A DNA stretch of 31,282 bases from Paulinella micropora (GCA_019918135.1 WBZZ01005260.1:135001-166282); one strand, 5' to 3'. Positions 1 to 9,839 are shown, counted from the stretch's first letter. Translations and numbers: made by a program. Notes: generated by a model not told the origin, from the letters alone.

Positions 1-1
1 C

Positions 2-895
2 TTCCCACTGAACCGGCTAGGAATTGCAAGGGAGTTCAAAGGAATTGAAATAGTACAGGAAGGAGGACGAATGGTCCTCCATCAACGTAAGTACCAGTTA
101 CAGGTGTTAAGGGAGCTTGGATACGATAAGTCCCGCCCCGTAAGCACCCCTGCACTAGATCAGTTGCCTTTAGCTATGTCCAATGATGCGGCGTTGCGCA
201 AGTTCGCTATAGCTAGCATAGTTGGTAGTCTTCTTTATTTATCTAAGATGACTAGGCCGGATATAGAACAGGCGCTCAATGCAGCTAGTGTTATGCAGAC
301 CTTAGATAAGGGAGTCACTTATGCCATGTTAGGAAGGATATTGCGGTATTTGTCAAGGATCGGCTCATTTCGCGGGTTAGCATTTCACGGGCCTAAGTCC
401 TCACAAGAGGGTTAATCCTATCCAAAAGTCACGTTATGGCCCGATGCGGCCCATAAGGTTTGCAATAAAACCGGAAAGTCACGTACGGGATACGTAATGC
501 TATTGGGGGGGGGGGACCCTATAGGTTGGCTTTCTAAGAGACAGAGTAGGATAGCCCTTAGCTCGAATGATGCTGAAATATTTGCAGTAGCAGAATGTAT
601 TAGAGAGGGTCTAGCTGTAGGTCATGTTAGACAGGAACTCGGAATTCCGCAAAAAGGTCCGGTTGAATTATATGAGGATAATACCCAAACAATTCTCGCA
701 GGCGAACGGGGATTATCCGGACCACGCACCAAACATTTACCTCTCGAACTACATTTCATCCATCATTCACAGAAAGTTTATTAAAGTCAGCACTAAAAAG
801 CAAATCGGTAATTTACTTCCTAAACCGTTGCCTCGTGATCAGTTCGTATATTTATTGAACGAATTCACGGTTATCATTCCGGAATCCCCGGAATG
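2..895 (+). pseudogene. Ty1/copia retrotransposon pol, 3' end (RT thumb to RNase H), broken
   Basis: The reading frame entered at base 2 encodes the C-terminal part of a copia-type polyprotein. A reverse transcriptase end segment (LHQRKYQLQVL..., then VGSLLYLSKMTRPDIEQAL and ILRYLSRIG) is followed by RNase H (GYVMLLGG, IGWLSKRQSRIALSSNDAEIFAV, ELYEDNTQTI, RTKHLPLELHF) and the usual tail (KVSTKKQIGNLLPKPLPRDQF). The order and motifs match Ty1/copia, where RT is followed by RNase H. The copy is dead: an in-frame TAA lies at 413-415, and a frameshift near 760-780 moves the last about 40 codons into another frame. The 5' part lies outside the window. It is unrelated to the viral element and indicates eukaryotic nuclear DNA. 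Confidence 0.85.
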
Positions 896-2690
896 ATTAT
901 GGGTGTTTCATCGTTGTTTTGTGTTTTGTTTTTCTTTGTGTTCTCTTTTGTGCGAGTGTGTCCTCCTATAGGTGTTGAGCTGGACGCGCGTGGCGATCGG
1001 ATCGTGGGATCGTGGCCGTTGGCGGCGGGGTTTCCGCGGCACTGCCGGACTCGGTTGGCCGCGCCACCCCGACCACACTTTTCCGTCGGCCGGTGGCGAT
1101 GGACACGGGAGAACTTTATTTTTAATATGCAAAAAAAAACAGACTTTCACCTTTTTCTTGGCTTTTTCTTATATTTTTACTACATTTATATATACATATT
1201 TTTTGGACTTTTTGATAGCCCTTACGGGAAGCGCTTGAATTTTTTTAACGATTATAAACTAGACTGAATATAGTGACATAGTTATCACAAATAACCAAGG
1301 GGGAGCGTTATTCCTATTTCATTTCCGACGTTACCCGGAGTTACCGTTACTAGGGTAGTTTGATTTGTCATAAGGACGGATAATACAAATTCCACTTAAT
1401 TATTTGTGATACAGCGGACACCATACTTTGCCACTCTAGTGGCAGTATTAACTTAATCAGTCTCAGTAGAAATTTCTAGATAAGTAGTCAGTAACTGGGA
1501 TACATTCGTTATGTTTAACTCTACCTTAATTCAGTTACACTTGTCTTAGTTTTGTGTCGTACTCTAGTTGTCAGAAATCTCTTTATTAATTGCCTTCCCT
1601 TACTTTCAAGTTGGTTACTGTAGTAACGAGACAGGACCGGTGGACGGGTGACTCTGAAAGGAGTCGGTAAAGGCCTCCAAGGCGGCATGCTGAGTTGCTC
1701 AAAGATTGGCGAATGGCCCAACCAAGTTGAAGTTACTCAAAATCTCAAGTTACGCAGTGTAACTGTGTTGGCAAATGGCCCAACTCGAAATTTTGATTAT
1801 TACTAATTCATTAATATTAATACAAGTACGGCGACGACCCGGCCGTCACTCAGCCGGGTTCGTATTGGACGGTATTTGCATTCTATCCGGGCCGAGGTTG
1901 ATCGGCGGCGGCGGCGGCGTAAGTTTGACTTCTCGCGCGCATGGGGGTGAGCGCGCTCGGGGGGGAAGGGATTATGCCGGCCCACCCCGGGCCTGTATAT
2001 AATGGCAATACTTACCGTTCCGGTCTGTCGGTTATCCTTGGTCTGAAGTCTACGGAGTCCCTAGGTGACTTTAGGTATTCCACAGTCTTCATATCGTTAG
2101 GACAGGTATCCGTTATTAAATATCGTACTATTGTCTAGTAACATTCCGAGACTCTTGTTACCCTTCATTGGACAATTAATTAGACCCTTCCTCCTCAACT
2201 ACGTCCGTATTGCTATTTGGTACGTTAGCCTTATTCGTTACGGTTAGTAGTATTATTAGTTGTTAATACAGTCATTTAGAGTATCTTTTCTGGTACTGGT
2301 GGTACTAGCTTTTTACCATTACCATCATTGCCCATATCAGGCCGTTTCGTGGGTCATTTTCTGGAGGTACATCTTTTGTGTGACGTCGTCAGTTGGACTA
2401 GCGGGAATTGTTCAGTATTGTTACGTGGGAAACAGTTGGCCGGTAGGAGGGGGACGCCCCGAGTTACGGTCACCGTTTGCAGAAGTCGCTAGGGTTTTCT
2501 CACAATGGGTTATCGAGCCTTGGAGCGTGACCTGTGCAACGGATCGCAGAGGAGAACCTTCGTTAAAGGGGTGAGGGGTCCACCTTAAGTGACCCCATTA
2601 CAGGAAAGTGCGCATTTTCAATTGTGTGGCTACAGCTGATCACTGTAGACACTACCCACGCTCTGCTTTGCTGGTGTGCAGTGCAAGGGC
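896..2690. other. Gene-poor stretch downstream of the copia remnant; possible 3' LTR not proven
   Basis: I see no convincing gene here. A purine run AAGGGGGAG at 1297-1305 resembles the polypurine tract that precedes a copia 3' LTR, so part of 1306-2270 may be LTR sequence, with a TATATAA at about 1996. No second LTR copy is in the window, so the boundaries cannot be set. The remainder has mixed composition and many short stops in all frames. Confidence 0.35.
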
Positions 2691-2699
2691 AAGGTGGGG

Positions 2700-3136
2700 G
2701 ACAGCACAGTGAAACGGTAGGGGGTCGGTAGGGGGTCCCCCTAAGGTAGGCCCCCTACCTTAAAAATTTTTTTTTTGTTTGTTTTTTGTTTTTATTAAAA
2801 AATTCATCAATTTTTTTTTTGACCCCCTACCGACCCCACCCCCTACCACCCCCTACTGACCCCCTACCTTAGGACATCCCCTACCGACCCCTACCATCAC
2901 AACTACGGACTTGTTTTTTTTTTAAATTATCAATATAATTTAACAATTTCTTTTTGATCTCTTACCACCCCCACCATCCCCTTCAATATTAAATTATTTA
3001 ATTGTATACTATACCCCCTACCGACCCCCTACCACCCCCTACCGACCCCCTACCTTAGGACACCCCCTACCGACCCCCTACCTTAGGACACCCCCTACCG
3101 ACCCCCTACCATCACTACTACGGACTTGTGTTTTTT
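2700..3136. repeat. C-rich minisatellite block (CCCCCTACC family)
   Basis: Tandem and dispersed CCCCCTACCGA and CCCCCTACCTTAGGACA units alternate with AT-rich spacer containing T-runs. Related blocks recur at about 3485-3600 and 4350-4460. The reverse complement (GGTAGGGGGTGTCCTAA) dominates 5698-7145, so the family changes strand across the transposase gene between them. Confidence 0.8.
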
Positions 3137-3850
3137 TTTATTATATCAATATAATTCAACAATTTCTTTTTGACATCTTACCACCCCCACCATCCCCTTT
3201 AATATTAAATTATTTAATTGTATAGTATGTGATGAAAATTATTTAATATTAATATTAAATTATTTAATGATTAAGTGTTGAAAATTATTATTAATAATGA
3301 ATAATAAAAAATCGAACTTTAAATTTTATGAAATAAAAAATTTAATAATAAGGAACTCACAATGACTTCAAAACTTGCACAACTACAGACCTGTTTTTTT
3401 TTTTTTTTTTTTTTTAATTATATCAACCTCTTACCACCCCCACCATCCCCTTCAATATTAAATTATTTAGTTGTATACTATACCCCCCGCGGGCCTACCG
3501 ACCCCTTACCACCCCCTACCGAACCCCTACCTTAGGACACCCCCTACCGACCCCCTACCTTAGGACACCCCCTACCGACCCCCTACCATCACTACTACGG
3601 ACTTGTGTTTTTTTTATATCAATATAATTCAACAATTTCTTTTTGACATCTTACCATCCCCACCATCCCCTTCAATATTAAATTATTTAATTGTATAGTA
3701 TGTGATGAAAATTATTTAATAGTAATATTAAATTATTCAATGATTAAGTGTTGAAAATTATTATTAATGATGAATAATAAAAATCGAACTTTAAACTTTA
3801 TGAAATAAAAAAATTTAATGATAAGGAACTCAATGACTTCAAAACTTGAA
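3137..3850. repeat. 472-bp-period direct repeat, AT-rich with C-rich minisatellite
   Basis: A block beginning near 3149 (AATATAATTCAAC, then CCACCCCCACCATCCCC, AT-rich spacer and AAGGAACTCA) recurs almost unchanged from 3621, a period of 472 bp. Partial copies of its first part lie near 2929-3020 and 3422-3487. The second copy runs into the 3' end of the transposase-like reading frame, so the last codons of that frame are repeat-derived. Confidence 0.75.
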
Positions 3851-4313
3851 TCATGCGCACAAGCTCAGGCACTTCCATCATTCTTTCTAAAAAATTATCG
3901 CCGAGCTGATAGATTCCTGCGTTGGATCTAGCGTCTGCGTTTCTCGAAATAACACTAGCAAGATTTGCATCAGGCTTTACGCGAGAATGCACGTTTTGCA
4001 CCTGCCCTCCCATGGCACGTTCGGTTGGCATACACCAAATATTTCTCACACTTCCTATTGTACGCATACTCTTAATAATATGTTCTATCATATGTACAAC
4101 ACTAGGAAGATCTGTGGGGCTCATGTTAGCTATAACTAATCTCCTTACCTCTTGCTCCCTTGCAACTAGTTCGTCTACATAGTACCCTGTGATGATGTCA
4201 CTTGTCTTGCCGTCGTCCCTGCTGTCTGGATCAATGTCGCCTAAAAGTTCGCCAATCGCCGCCCACGTTTCATACTGAGCTGCAGGTAGTTTACCTGATA
4301 GCAAAAATAACAC
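3798..4313 (-). CDS. C-terminal (DUF4218-like) part of a CACTA/Tnp2-type transposase
   Basis: This minus-strand frame contains a pattern typical of the C-terminal domain of CACTA/En-Spm transposase genes: LP..VHMIEHIIKSMRTIGSVRNIWCMPTERAMGG, followed by a basic segment and KPDANLASV. The family pattern is LP.S.H...H....I...G....W.FP.ER..G with a downstream R.EA. The first residues (MLFLLS) are probably intronic, because TATCAG and CTCAG acceptor-like sites precede the conserved part. It lies directly downstream of the transposase exon at 4443-5408 on the same strand, separated by minisatellite. The last ten residues come from the direct repeat. The family call is from motif recall and is moderate. 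Confidence 0.45.
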   Translation of the reverse strand: MLFLLSGKLPAAQYETWAAIGELLGDIDPDSRDDGKTSDIITGYYVDELVAREQEVRRLVIANMSPTDLPSVVHMIEHIIKSMRTIGSVRNIWCMPTERAMGGQVQNVHSRVKPDANLASVISRNADARSNAGIYQLGDNFLERMMEVPELVRMIQVLKSLSSLSLNFFIS

Positions 4314-4450
4314 AAGGAAAATATTTTTGCTTAGAAAATCATCATTATGCTCAGCCCCCTACCTTAGCGACCCCTACCATAGCGACCCCCTACCTTAGCG
4401 ACCCCCTATCTTAGCGACCCCCTACCTTAGCGACCCCCTACCTTAGCGAA
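4293..4450 (-). other. Probable intron made largely of minisatellite units
   Basis: The upstream exon ends at ...AAG with GTAGGGG as a donor-like sequence near 4450. A CAG acceptor precedes the DUF4218-like exon near 4280-4300. The sequence between consists mostly of CCCCCTACCTTAGCGA units. On the minus strand every unit contains AAG|GTAGGGGG, which looks like the splice donor itself. Exact ends are uncertain. Confidence 0.35.
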
Positions 4451-5735
4451 CCCCTACCTTCACAAACAAACAAATTTGATTCGAGTGAGCACCTTGTGCA
4501 TGCGAGTAGCAGTTCACTCCATATTTTATCAACTCATGCATAGTCATGCGAGTTCCTGCATTTCCCACCCCAGCAAGAGGTAGCGCGGTGGTGTAATGTC
4601 CTACGCGAGTGCAATGATCAAGACAAGCTTGATCCATTTCTGGCCAGTGCATCGTGTCTATACACCACAACCGTTGAGTTGCCTTTTGTTTAAGTTTTTC
4701 CTTCTTGTCGTTTTCATAGGCTGCCTTTCTTTCATCTTCCTCCCTCCTCTTTGCAGGTGTGTTGAGTGCAGAAGTGGTAGGCTTGAAAGGGAGGATCTTG
4801 ACAAATCTCTGTCCTTTAAACGACTTCCAAATAAAACGAAACACCCAACCAGCCCCAGCACAGTGTCCGAAATCAGCATAGCAGCGCTGAATAGCACCTG
4901 CATCTAGAGTAAGAAGCGGGCTTTCACCTTTAAATCCCATTACAGGCTCACTTCTGACTTGCGCCGCTTGTCCGTATAGTTGATACTGCGCTGCGGTTTT
5001 GCCTGCAGCTGGCTGACGGTCAAAAACCCAGCGCAGCCTCTTCGCGTGTCCTGGTATCTTCTCCGCACGGCACCATCCGTACGGGCACCCTACCAAACTA
5101 CCTCCTCCCTGATGACACAATATATCAAGCATAGCAGGTATGTCAGCACAGACTGACAACAAATACACTTTATTATTCTCACGCATTTCCGTAAATGTAG
5201 CCTCACACCAAGGCCAAGCGTTCTTAGGCTTGATTCCATATGGAAGAATGTCTAAAAAGTCAGTGTTGTTGTTTTTATTTCGATAGTCTTGATCGAAATC
5301 CATGATTCTACCTACTACCGAAGTCTGTGACTTCTTCATAGCCCTTTTCCCTTTTTGAATAGGAGCCGCATCCCAAGACCACGCAAGAGCTCTCCACCGC
5401 AGAACTTCCTGTTAAATATTTATACACCAGACATAAATATATATTTTCCATAAGTGTCAATGAACAAAATTTAATAAAAACTTTATTACCTGAAAAGGTA
5501 TACTGAGCAGGTATGTTTCCCATGCAGGGGTGTTGTGCACATCCCCGATCGTTGCGTCGGGTCGGTCTCGGACAGAAACGTAGCCCGGCTGCATCATCTC
5601 TATCACTTTCAGCCTGTGTTTCTCCTTGGCTTCTCCGAGTCGTTGTGCTTTTGTTGGATTTCTCTTTATTCCTCGAAGCCAGCTCGGAATGCTGCATAAG
5701 GTAGGAGGGGTGCATAAGGTAGGGGGTATGCACAA
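4443..5735 (-). CDS. CACTA/Tnp2-like transposase, two exons
   Basis: Two minus-strand exons can be joined in frame. Exon 1 runs from about 5735 to 5490 and exon 2 from 5408 to 4443, with an 81-bp GT-AG intron between. Exon 2 carries LLSVCADIPAMLDILCHQGGG....GCPYGWC, resembling the CDIPA......H....GC..C motif of Tnp2-type (CACTA/En-Spm) transposases, followed by a FKGESPLLTL segment. The start is uncertain because exon 1 begins inside the GGTAGGGGG minisatellite; residues before WLRGIKRNP are repeat-translated. It may continue through a minisatellite-rich intron into 3798-4313. No complete catalytic triad could be assigned, so it may be a remnant. Confidence 0.45.
5409..5489 (-). other. Spliceosomal intron, 81 bp
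   Basis: On the minus strand the junctions read TCAG|GTAATAAAG and TTTAACAG|GAAGTTC. Removing this segment keeps the frame open between ...IPFQ and EVLRWRALAWSWD..., which enters the long exon ending at 4443. The interior is AT-rich, in contrast to the flanking exons. Confidence 0.6.
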
Positions 5736-6107
5736 GGCAGAGGTTTTCCAACATCGCTGACTCTAGGTTTAATAATGATCAGCGATGTTAGAAAACGAGA
5801 GAGAGCCAAGGAAGGAAGCTTTGCGATGCTATGGTAGGGGATTTCCTAAGGTATGTCCTAAGGTAGGGGATGTCGTAAGGTACGGGGTGTCCTAAGGTCA
5901 AGGGTGTCCCAAGGTCGGGGTTCCTAACAAACTTAGCGAGAGAGAGAAAGAAAATTATATATATATATATAAAGAGAAGAAGAGAATAAGACAAAAGAAA
6001 AGCGAGTAGTTTGGATTTCTATGGTAGGAGGGTCCTAAGGTAGGGGGTGAGTCCTATGGTAGGGGGTGTCCCGTTCTCTTTTGTATCCCGAGAAACCTAG
6101 AGAGAGG

Positions 6108-6143
<36 letters not shown>

Positions 6144-6248
6144 TCAATACAGAAAAAAAGAGTAGGACAAAGAGGGCAGTAGTTTGGGATCCTGTGGTAG
6201 GGGGGTGTCCTAAGGTAGGGGGTGACCCGAGATTGGCGGTATCCCGAG

Positions 6249-6304
<56 letters not shown>

Positions 6305-6600
6305 ACACACACACAATGATATACATGATTCAGTCAGGATAGAGAGGAAAAGAATAATAGTAGGAGAAACAGAAAGATTGGAGTCGGGGGTATCCTAAGG
6401 TAGGGGGCGTCCCAAGATCGGCGGTATCACGAGAAACCTAGACAAAGAGAGAGAGCGAAAGAGAGATAGAGGGAGAATGATATATATCAATAGAGAGAAA
6501 AAGAGAGGAGAAAGAGAAAAGAGGGCAGTAGTTTGCGGTCCTATGGTAGGGGGTTTCTTAGGTAGGGGGTGACCCGAGATCGGGGGTATCCAGAGAAATC

Positions 6601-6632
<32 letters not shown>

Positions 6633-7145
6633 AAAGAGGGGAGTAATTGGGGGTCCTAAGGTAGGGGGTGACCCTAGATCGGGGTATCCCGAGAAACCTA
6701 GAGAGAGAGAGAGAGAGAGAGAATAATATATATAAATAGATAGAAGAAACAGTAGGAAAGTGTAGTAATTTGGGGCTCTATGGTAGGGGGTGTCCTAAGG
6801 TAGGGGGTGTCCTAAGGTAGGGGTGTTTCCATCAAGGGTTTCCTGAGAGACCTAGAGAAGGAGAGAGAGAATGATACATATAAATAGTGAGAAAAGAGTA
6901 GAGAATGGTAGGGGGTGTCCCAAGGTAGGGGGTGTCCTAAGGTAGGGGGTGTCCTAAGGTAGGGGGTGTCCTAAGGTAGGTGGTGTCCTAAGGTAGGGGG
7001 TGTCCTAAGGTAGGTGGTGTCCTAAGGTAGGGGGTGTCCTAAGGTAGGGGGTGTCCTAAGGTAGGGGGTGTCCTAAGGTAGGGGGTGTCCTAAGGTAGGG
7101 GGTGTCCTAAGGTAGGGGTTGTCCTAAGGTAGGAGGTGTCCTAAC
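5698..7145. repeat. GGTAGGGGGTGTCCTAA minisatellite with GA microsatellites
   Basis: A 17-bp unit (GGTAGGGGGTGTCCTAA) is repeated in near-perfect tandem about 14 times at 6907-7144 and scattered from 5698 onwards. Long GA runs interrupt it at about 6110-6142 and 6252-6300 (followed by CA repeats). Conceptual proteins here are runs of Ser-Leu or Glu-Arg and are artefacts. No gene is supported. Confidence 0.9.
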
Positions 7146-7160
7146 AAACTTGAGAAAGAG

Positions 7161-7162
<2 letters not shown>

Positions 7163-7200
<38 letters not shown>
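7163..7200. repeat. AT dinucleotide repeat at the left edge of the viral element
   Basis: About 19 AT units abut the left terminal palindrome. The right end is followed by a similar AT-rich run (31262-31282). If the element is integrated, it sits in or next to AT-rich simple sequence, which hides any target-site duplication. Confidence 0.85.
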
Positions 7201-7206
<6 letters not shown>

Positions 7207-7605
7207 GTTGGATAGACAGGTCTATGTTGTATATTATAAAACAAGCATTAGAAACATAAAAAACCAACATAGGACACAACAAAAACAGACATTCAAACAT
7301 ATCAAAAACATAACTTTGTTTTACAAAAAACGACACATGAAGCACACTAAGAGAGATTTCAACGAAATAACGATAAAAAACACATTTTATTTTCATAAAA
7401 TGGTATATATACTGCGTATATAATGTTTTTTATCGTTATTTCGTTGAAATCTCTCTTAGTGTGCTTCATGTGTCGTTTTTTGTAAAACAAAGTTATGTTT
7501 TTGATATGTTTGAATGTCTGTTTTTGTTGTGTCCTATGTTGGTTTTTTATGTTTCTAATGCTTGTTTTATAATATACAACATAGACCTGTCTATCCAACA
7601 TAAAT
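7201..7605. repeat. Left terminal palindrome with T-shaped tip
   Basis: Bases 7201-7382 are the exact reverse complement of 7424-7605 (182-bp arms, pair sum 14806). They enclose a 41-nt centre (7383-7423). The centre holds two smaller inverted repeats: CATTTTAT...ATAAAATG at 7383-7402 and TATATActgcgTATATA. The fold therefore has a stem with two side hairpins, like an ABB'CC'A' inverted terminal repeat. The outer edge starts ATTTATGTTGGATAGACAGG, shared with the right palindrome. Arm-internal boxes ATAAAACAAGC and ACTAAGAGAGATT are also shared. Confidence 0.95.
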
Positions 7606-7680
7606 GATCACACCACAAAATGGGGGGAAGGGGGGGCGGACACTCACGAAGTGAGTGGCGGGGGGGTAGGGGGGGAGATA
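7606..7680. repeat. Left subterminal G-tract/hairpin block
   Basis: After GATCACACC come G6 and G7 tracts, then a hairpin (CACTCAC-GAA-GTGAGTG, 7641-7657), then further G7 tracts. The mirror-image block at 30785-30859 has the same order. The G-rich strand reads inward from both ends. Four or more G-runs of at least three bases could form a quadruplex. Confidence 0.8.
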
Positions 7681-7710
7681 CAAATGAACATACAAAAGAA
7701 AAATATTTTT

Positions 7711-7868
7711 TGCGACACTGCGACAAAAAAGTGAAATTTTGTCGCAACTCCTACGACACTGCGACAAAAAAGTGAAATTCTGTCGCAACTCCTGCGACAC
7801 TGCGACAAAAAAGTGAAATTTTGTCGCATGGTGATATTCCGGAAATAGAATTTTCTAGAATTTCCTTT
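7711..7868. repeat. Three 41-bp tandem repeats (CGACACTGCGACA...TGTCGC) plus conserved tail
   Basis: Units start at 7713, 7754 and 7795. Each contains GCGACAAAA...TTTTGTCGC (TTCTGTCGC in the middle copy), an inverted repeat, preceded by CGACACT. The tail 7822-7868 (GTCGCATGGTGATATTCC..., AATTTTCTAGAATTT) recurs in inverted orientation at 30022-30066. It is a likely protein-binding array (origin or end-processing). It is not a CRISPR: the repeats abut and have no spacers. Confidence 0.85.
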
Positions 7869-8876
7869 TTGACCAAAATTGGTGGCACGGCTCAGCCATA
7901 ACGATATTGTTTTTTTGCTTCCAGTGTGTCCTTAAAAAAACAAGGACGGGTTAGAAGCGGTATTATGGCAAAATAGGCCTTCGTATCAATGGCGGGTGGT
8001 AATCTTAATGTAATACTTTATTAAAACAAGGACGACGCGGAGTAAGACGACTTATAAGTACTCTTATAGTGAAATAAGGCTTGCTAGGTGTCCTTATTTT
8101 TTTCAATAAGTCCTTATTTTTTTTTCATTTTTTTTAAAGATACTCATTTTATTGTTTCATTTTTTTCTCAAAAATGTGAAAAAGTTTGCAAAATGTCAAA
8201 AAAAAATCAATTTTTTTCATGTTTTGGAGGCCAAGTTTTCAATCGGTTTATTACCCGCGATGAATAGGAGAGCATATTTTGCTGTTTTGGTAAATCAAGG
8301 GTGCTTATGGAAATAAGGATCCGCCAACTCACAAGGACTTAAACAATAGGTGTAGGGGGCTTATTTCGTTAAAATGTCTTCATTTAAACTATCGGGGGTG
8401 GTAATCCCCTGTTCTCAAATGTAACATTACCCCCCTCGGCCAAATAGTATTATGGACAATAAAGGGGGGGGGGGGGTCGGCCAACTTCTCTGAAAACAGG
8501 GGACTAAAACAGGGGACTTCCACAAAGACATAGTTAAACTCAGTCAAATGGGTTTAAATCCTCTTTTACATACCCTTTTTTTATAATAATAATGTTAATA
8601 AAAATAATAAGGAAGTAAGGATAGGGCGTGTGGTAATATGGGCGGAGTTAGAATTACGATAAAATACCGCTTCTAGGGTGTCCTTAAAATTATAGGGGAC
8701 TTAGAAATAAAAAAAAGGACTTTAAGGACGGGTGCAAAAAGAAGCCGTTGAAGGTGATTTGTGCTACCAGACTAAACCGCGGGAGGGAAGCGGTCAGGAA
8801 GCAGTCGGAAGCAGTAATTGACGGAGGGGGATTTTCTATTTAAACATAGTATATATACTATATATAAGATATTAAC
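7869..8876. promoter_or_regulatory. Left subterminal non-coding region with AAGGAC/GTCCTT motifs
   Basis: About 1 kb without a supportable gene. The hexamer AAGGAC or its complement occurs about nine times (for example 7929, 7942, 8111, 8331 and 8717), in places as hairpins such as GTCCTT-A7C-AAGGAC. An inverted pair AGAAGCGGTATT (about 7951) and AATACCGCTTCT (about 8665) brackets much of the region, and a related AGAAAGCGGTATTTT lies near 30677 at the other end. This is a candidate origin or replication-control region. Confidence 0.45.
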
Positions 8877-9680
8877 ATGCCACCACCACTCAAGTATTTG
8901 ACGGACGAAGAGAGACTGGAGGCGCGTAAAAGGTCTCAGAGAGAATACGCAAAACGAAAGCCCGAGATGTACAGAAAGGGGAGCAAGAAGTATTACGAGA
9001 AGCACAAGAAGAAGAAAAAAATTATGAAAGAAAAAACAAAGACTTACAAAGTTTATAAATTGTTTAACGCCATAGATGAAAATGACAAAGAATTTTACAT
9101 AGGTAGCACTCTGCAACAACATTTATATGGCAGACTTAGCCACCATAAAACGCTCGCTAAGAAAGGCGTTAATAGAAAGTTATATAATCATATGAACAAC
9201 AAGGGGATTGAAAATTTTAAATGCGTTTTGATTTATGAAGAGCCAGTAGAAAACTACAACATTGATAGACAGAGAGAATTAGAACAAAAATTTATAAGCG
9301 AACTAAAACCAACACTGAATACAAACACGGCGCAAGGAGCGGGAACCCCAAATGAAGACAGAAAATGGATTAAATTTGAAGAACGAGTTTTTAAAAACGA
9401 TGAAGAAAAGAAACAACTGGAATACTATAAAAAATACTTTGAAGAATATCACAAAAAATATTATGATGTAAAAAAAGACCAAATCAGAGCATACCAAAAA
9501 TTATATTACGACAAAAACAAGGATGTTTTGTTGAGAAAGAAAAAAGAAGAACTTGACAAAATAAGAGAAAGCAAAAAATATTATTGTGAAGCATGTAGTT
9601 TTGCAGGAGTAAGCGAGACGGCTCTAAATACACATAATAGAACAAAAGGTCATATTTCAAAGAGTGATGTCTCTCGCTAA
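8877..9680 (+). CDS. GIY-YIG endonuclease with C-terminal C2H2 zinc finger
   Basis: A 267-aa protein. Residues 1-50 are a basic, Tyr-rich helical leader. A GIY-YIG-type nuclease domain follows at about 56-150: YKLFNA...FYIGST (60-77), Arg86 in YGRLSHH, and the catalytic-type Glu in RELEQKFISELKPTLNTN. Residues 180-230 are a Lys/Tyr-rich coiled-coil segment. The C-terminus has CEAC...HNRTKGH, a single C2H2 zinc finger. Such nucleases are frequent in Polinton-like viruses and giant viruses and may nick or mobilise DNA. A TATATATAAG box lies about 10 nt upstream of the ATG. It converges on the small minus-strand gene at 9657-9839. Its N-terminus has an inverted truncated relative at 30302. Confidence 0.85.
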   Translation: MPPPLKYLTDEERLEARKRSQREYAKRKPEMYRKGSKKYYEKHKKKKKIMKEKTKTYKVYKLFNAIDENDKEFYIGSTLQQHLYGRLSHHKTLAKKGVNRKLYNHMNNKGIENFKCVLIYEEPVENYNIDRQRELEQKFISELKPTLNTNTAQGAGTPNEDRKWIKFEERVFKNDEEKKQLEYYKKYFEEYHKKYYDVKKDQIRAYQKLYYDKNKDVLLRKKKEELDKIRESKKYYCEACSFAGVSETALNTHNRTKGHISKSDVSR

Positions 9681-9839
9681 GGATACATCAATGTCTTCAT
9701 TACTAAGTAGTGAAGCAACACGTTGCATATAATTAAGCTTATGTCTGTCTATATCATGAGCATGGGCTATCCTAGAAAATATGGTTTTATCATGTTTCAT
9801 ACTCCGTCGTTCATGTTTAGCCTTCTTACCTTTGGGCAT
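9657..9839 (-). CDS. Small basic protein, 60 aa, unknown
   Basis: The ATG at 9839 is preceded immediately by TATATAAG, the same close TATA arrangement seen at other genes of the element, which is the main reason to accept so short a frame. The product starts MPKGKKAKHERRSMKHDK and is rich in Lys, Arg and His, so it could bind nucleic acid. Its 3' end overlaps the end of the GIY-YIG gene by 24 bp on the opposite strand. No family is recognised. Confidence 0.5.
   Translation of the reverse strand: MPKGKKAKHERRSMKHDKTIFSRIAHAHDIDRHKLNYMQRVASLLSNEDIDVSLARDITL

Noticed and set aside
893..1267. 124-aa frame after the copia remnant
   Set aside because: Phe/Tyr-rich end from T runs, no recognisable motif, and an overlapping alternative frame of equal quality.
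4350..4460. CCTAAGGTAGCGA-like similarity to the conserved large-subunit rRNA segment (I-CeuI site)
   Set aside because: Only about a dozen bases match, inside a minisatellite unit; no rRNA sequence flanks it.
6035..6316. Open frames encoding long Ser-Leu or Glu-Arg runs
   Set aside because: They are translations of GA microsatellites with no start context or non-repeat sequence.
6907..7144. Host telomere repeat
   Set aside because: The 17-bp unit is not a known telomere type, is interspersed with other repeats and occurs in both orientations internally.
7163..7601. Two 77-80 aa frames inside the left palindrome
   Set aside because: They are mirror translations of the two arms and would encode the same peptide twice; no independent support.
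7201..7605. Parvovirus-like integrated ITR
   Set aside because: The T shape is similar, but no Rep or parvoviral capsid gene exists, and the sequence is AT-rich and tied to a Polinton-like gene set.
7711..7835. CRISPR array
   Set aside because: The 41-bp units abut with no unique spacers, and the context is eukaryotic viral.
8772..9122. Minus-strand frame opposite the first GIY-YIG gene
   Set aside because: Shadow of a strongly supported gene, and its composition matches antisense of Lys-rich codons.
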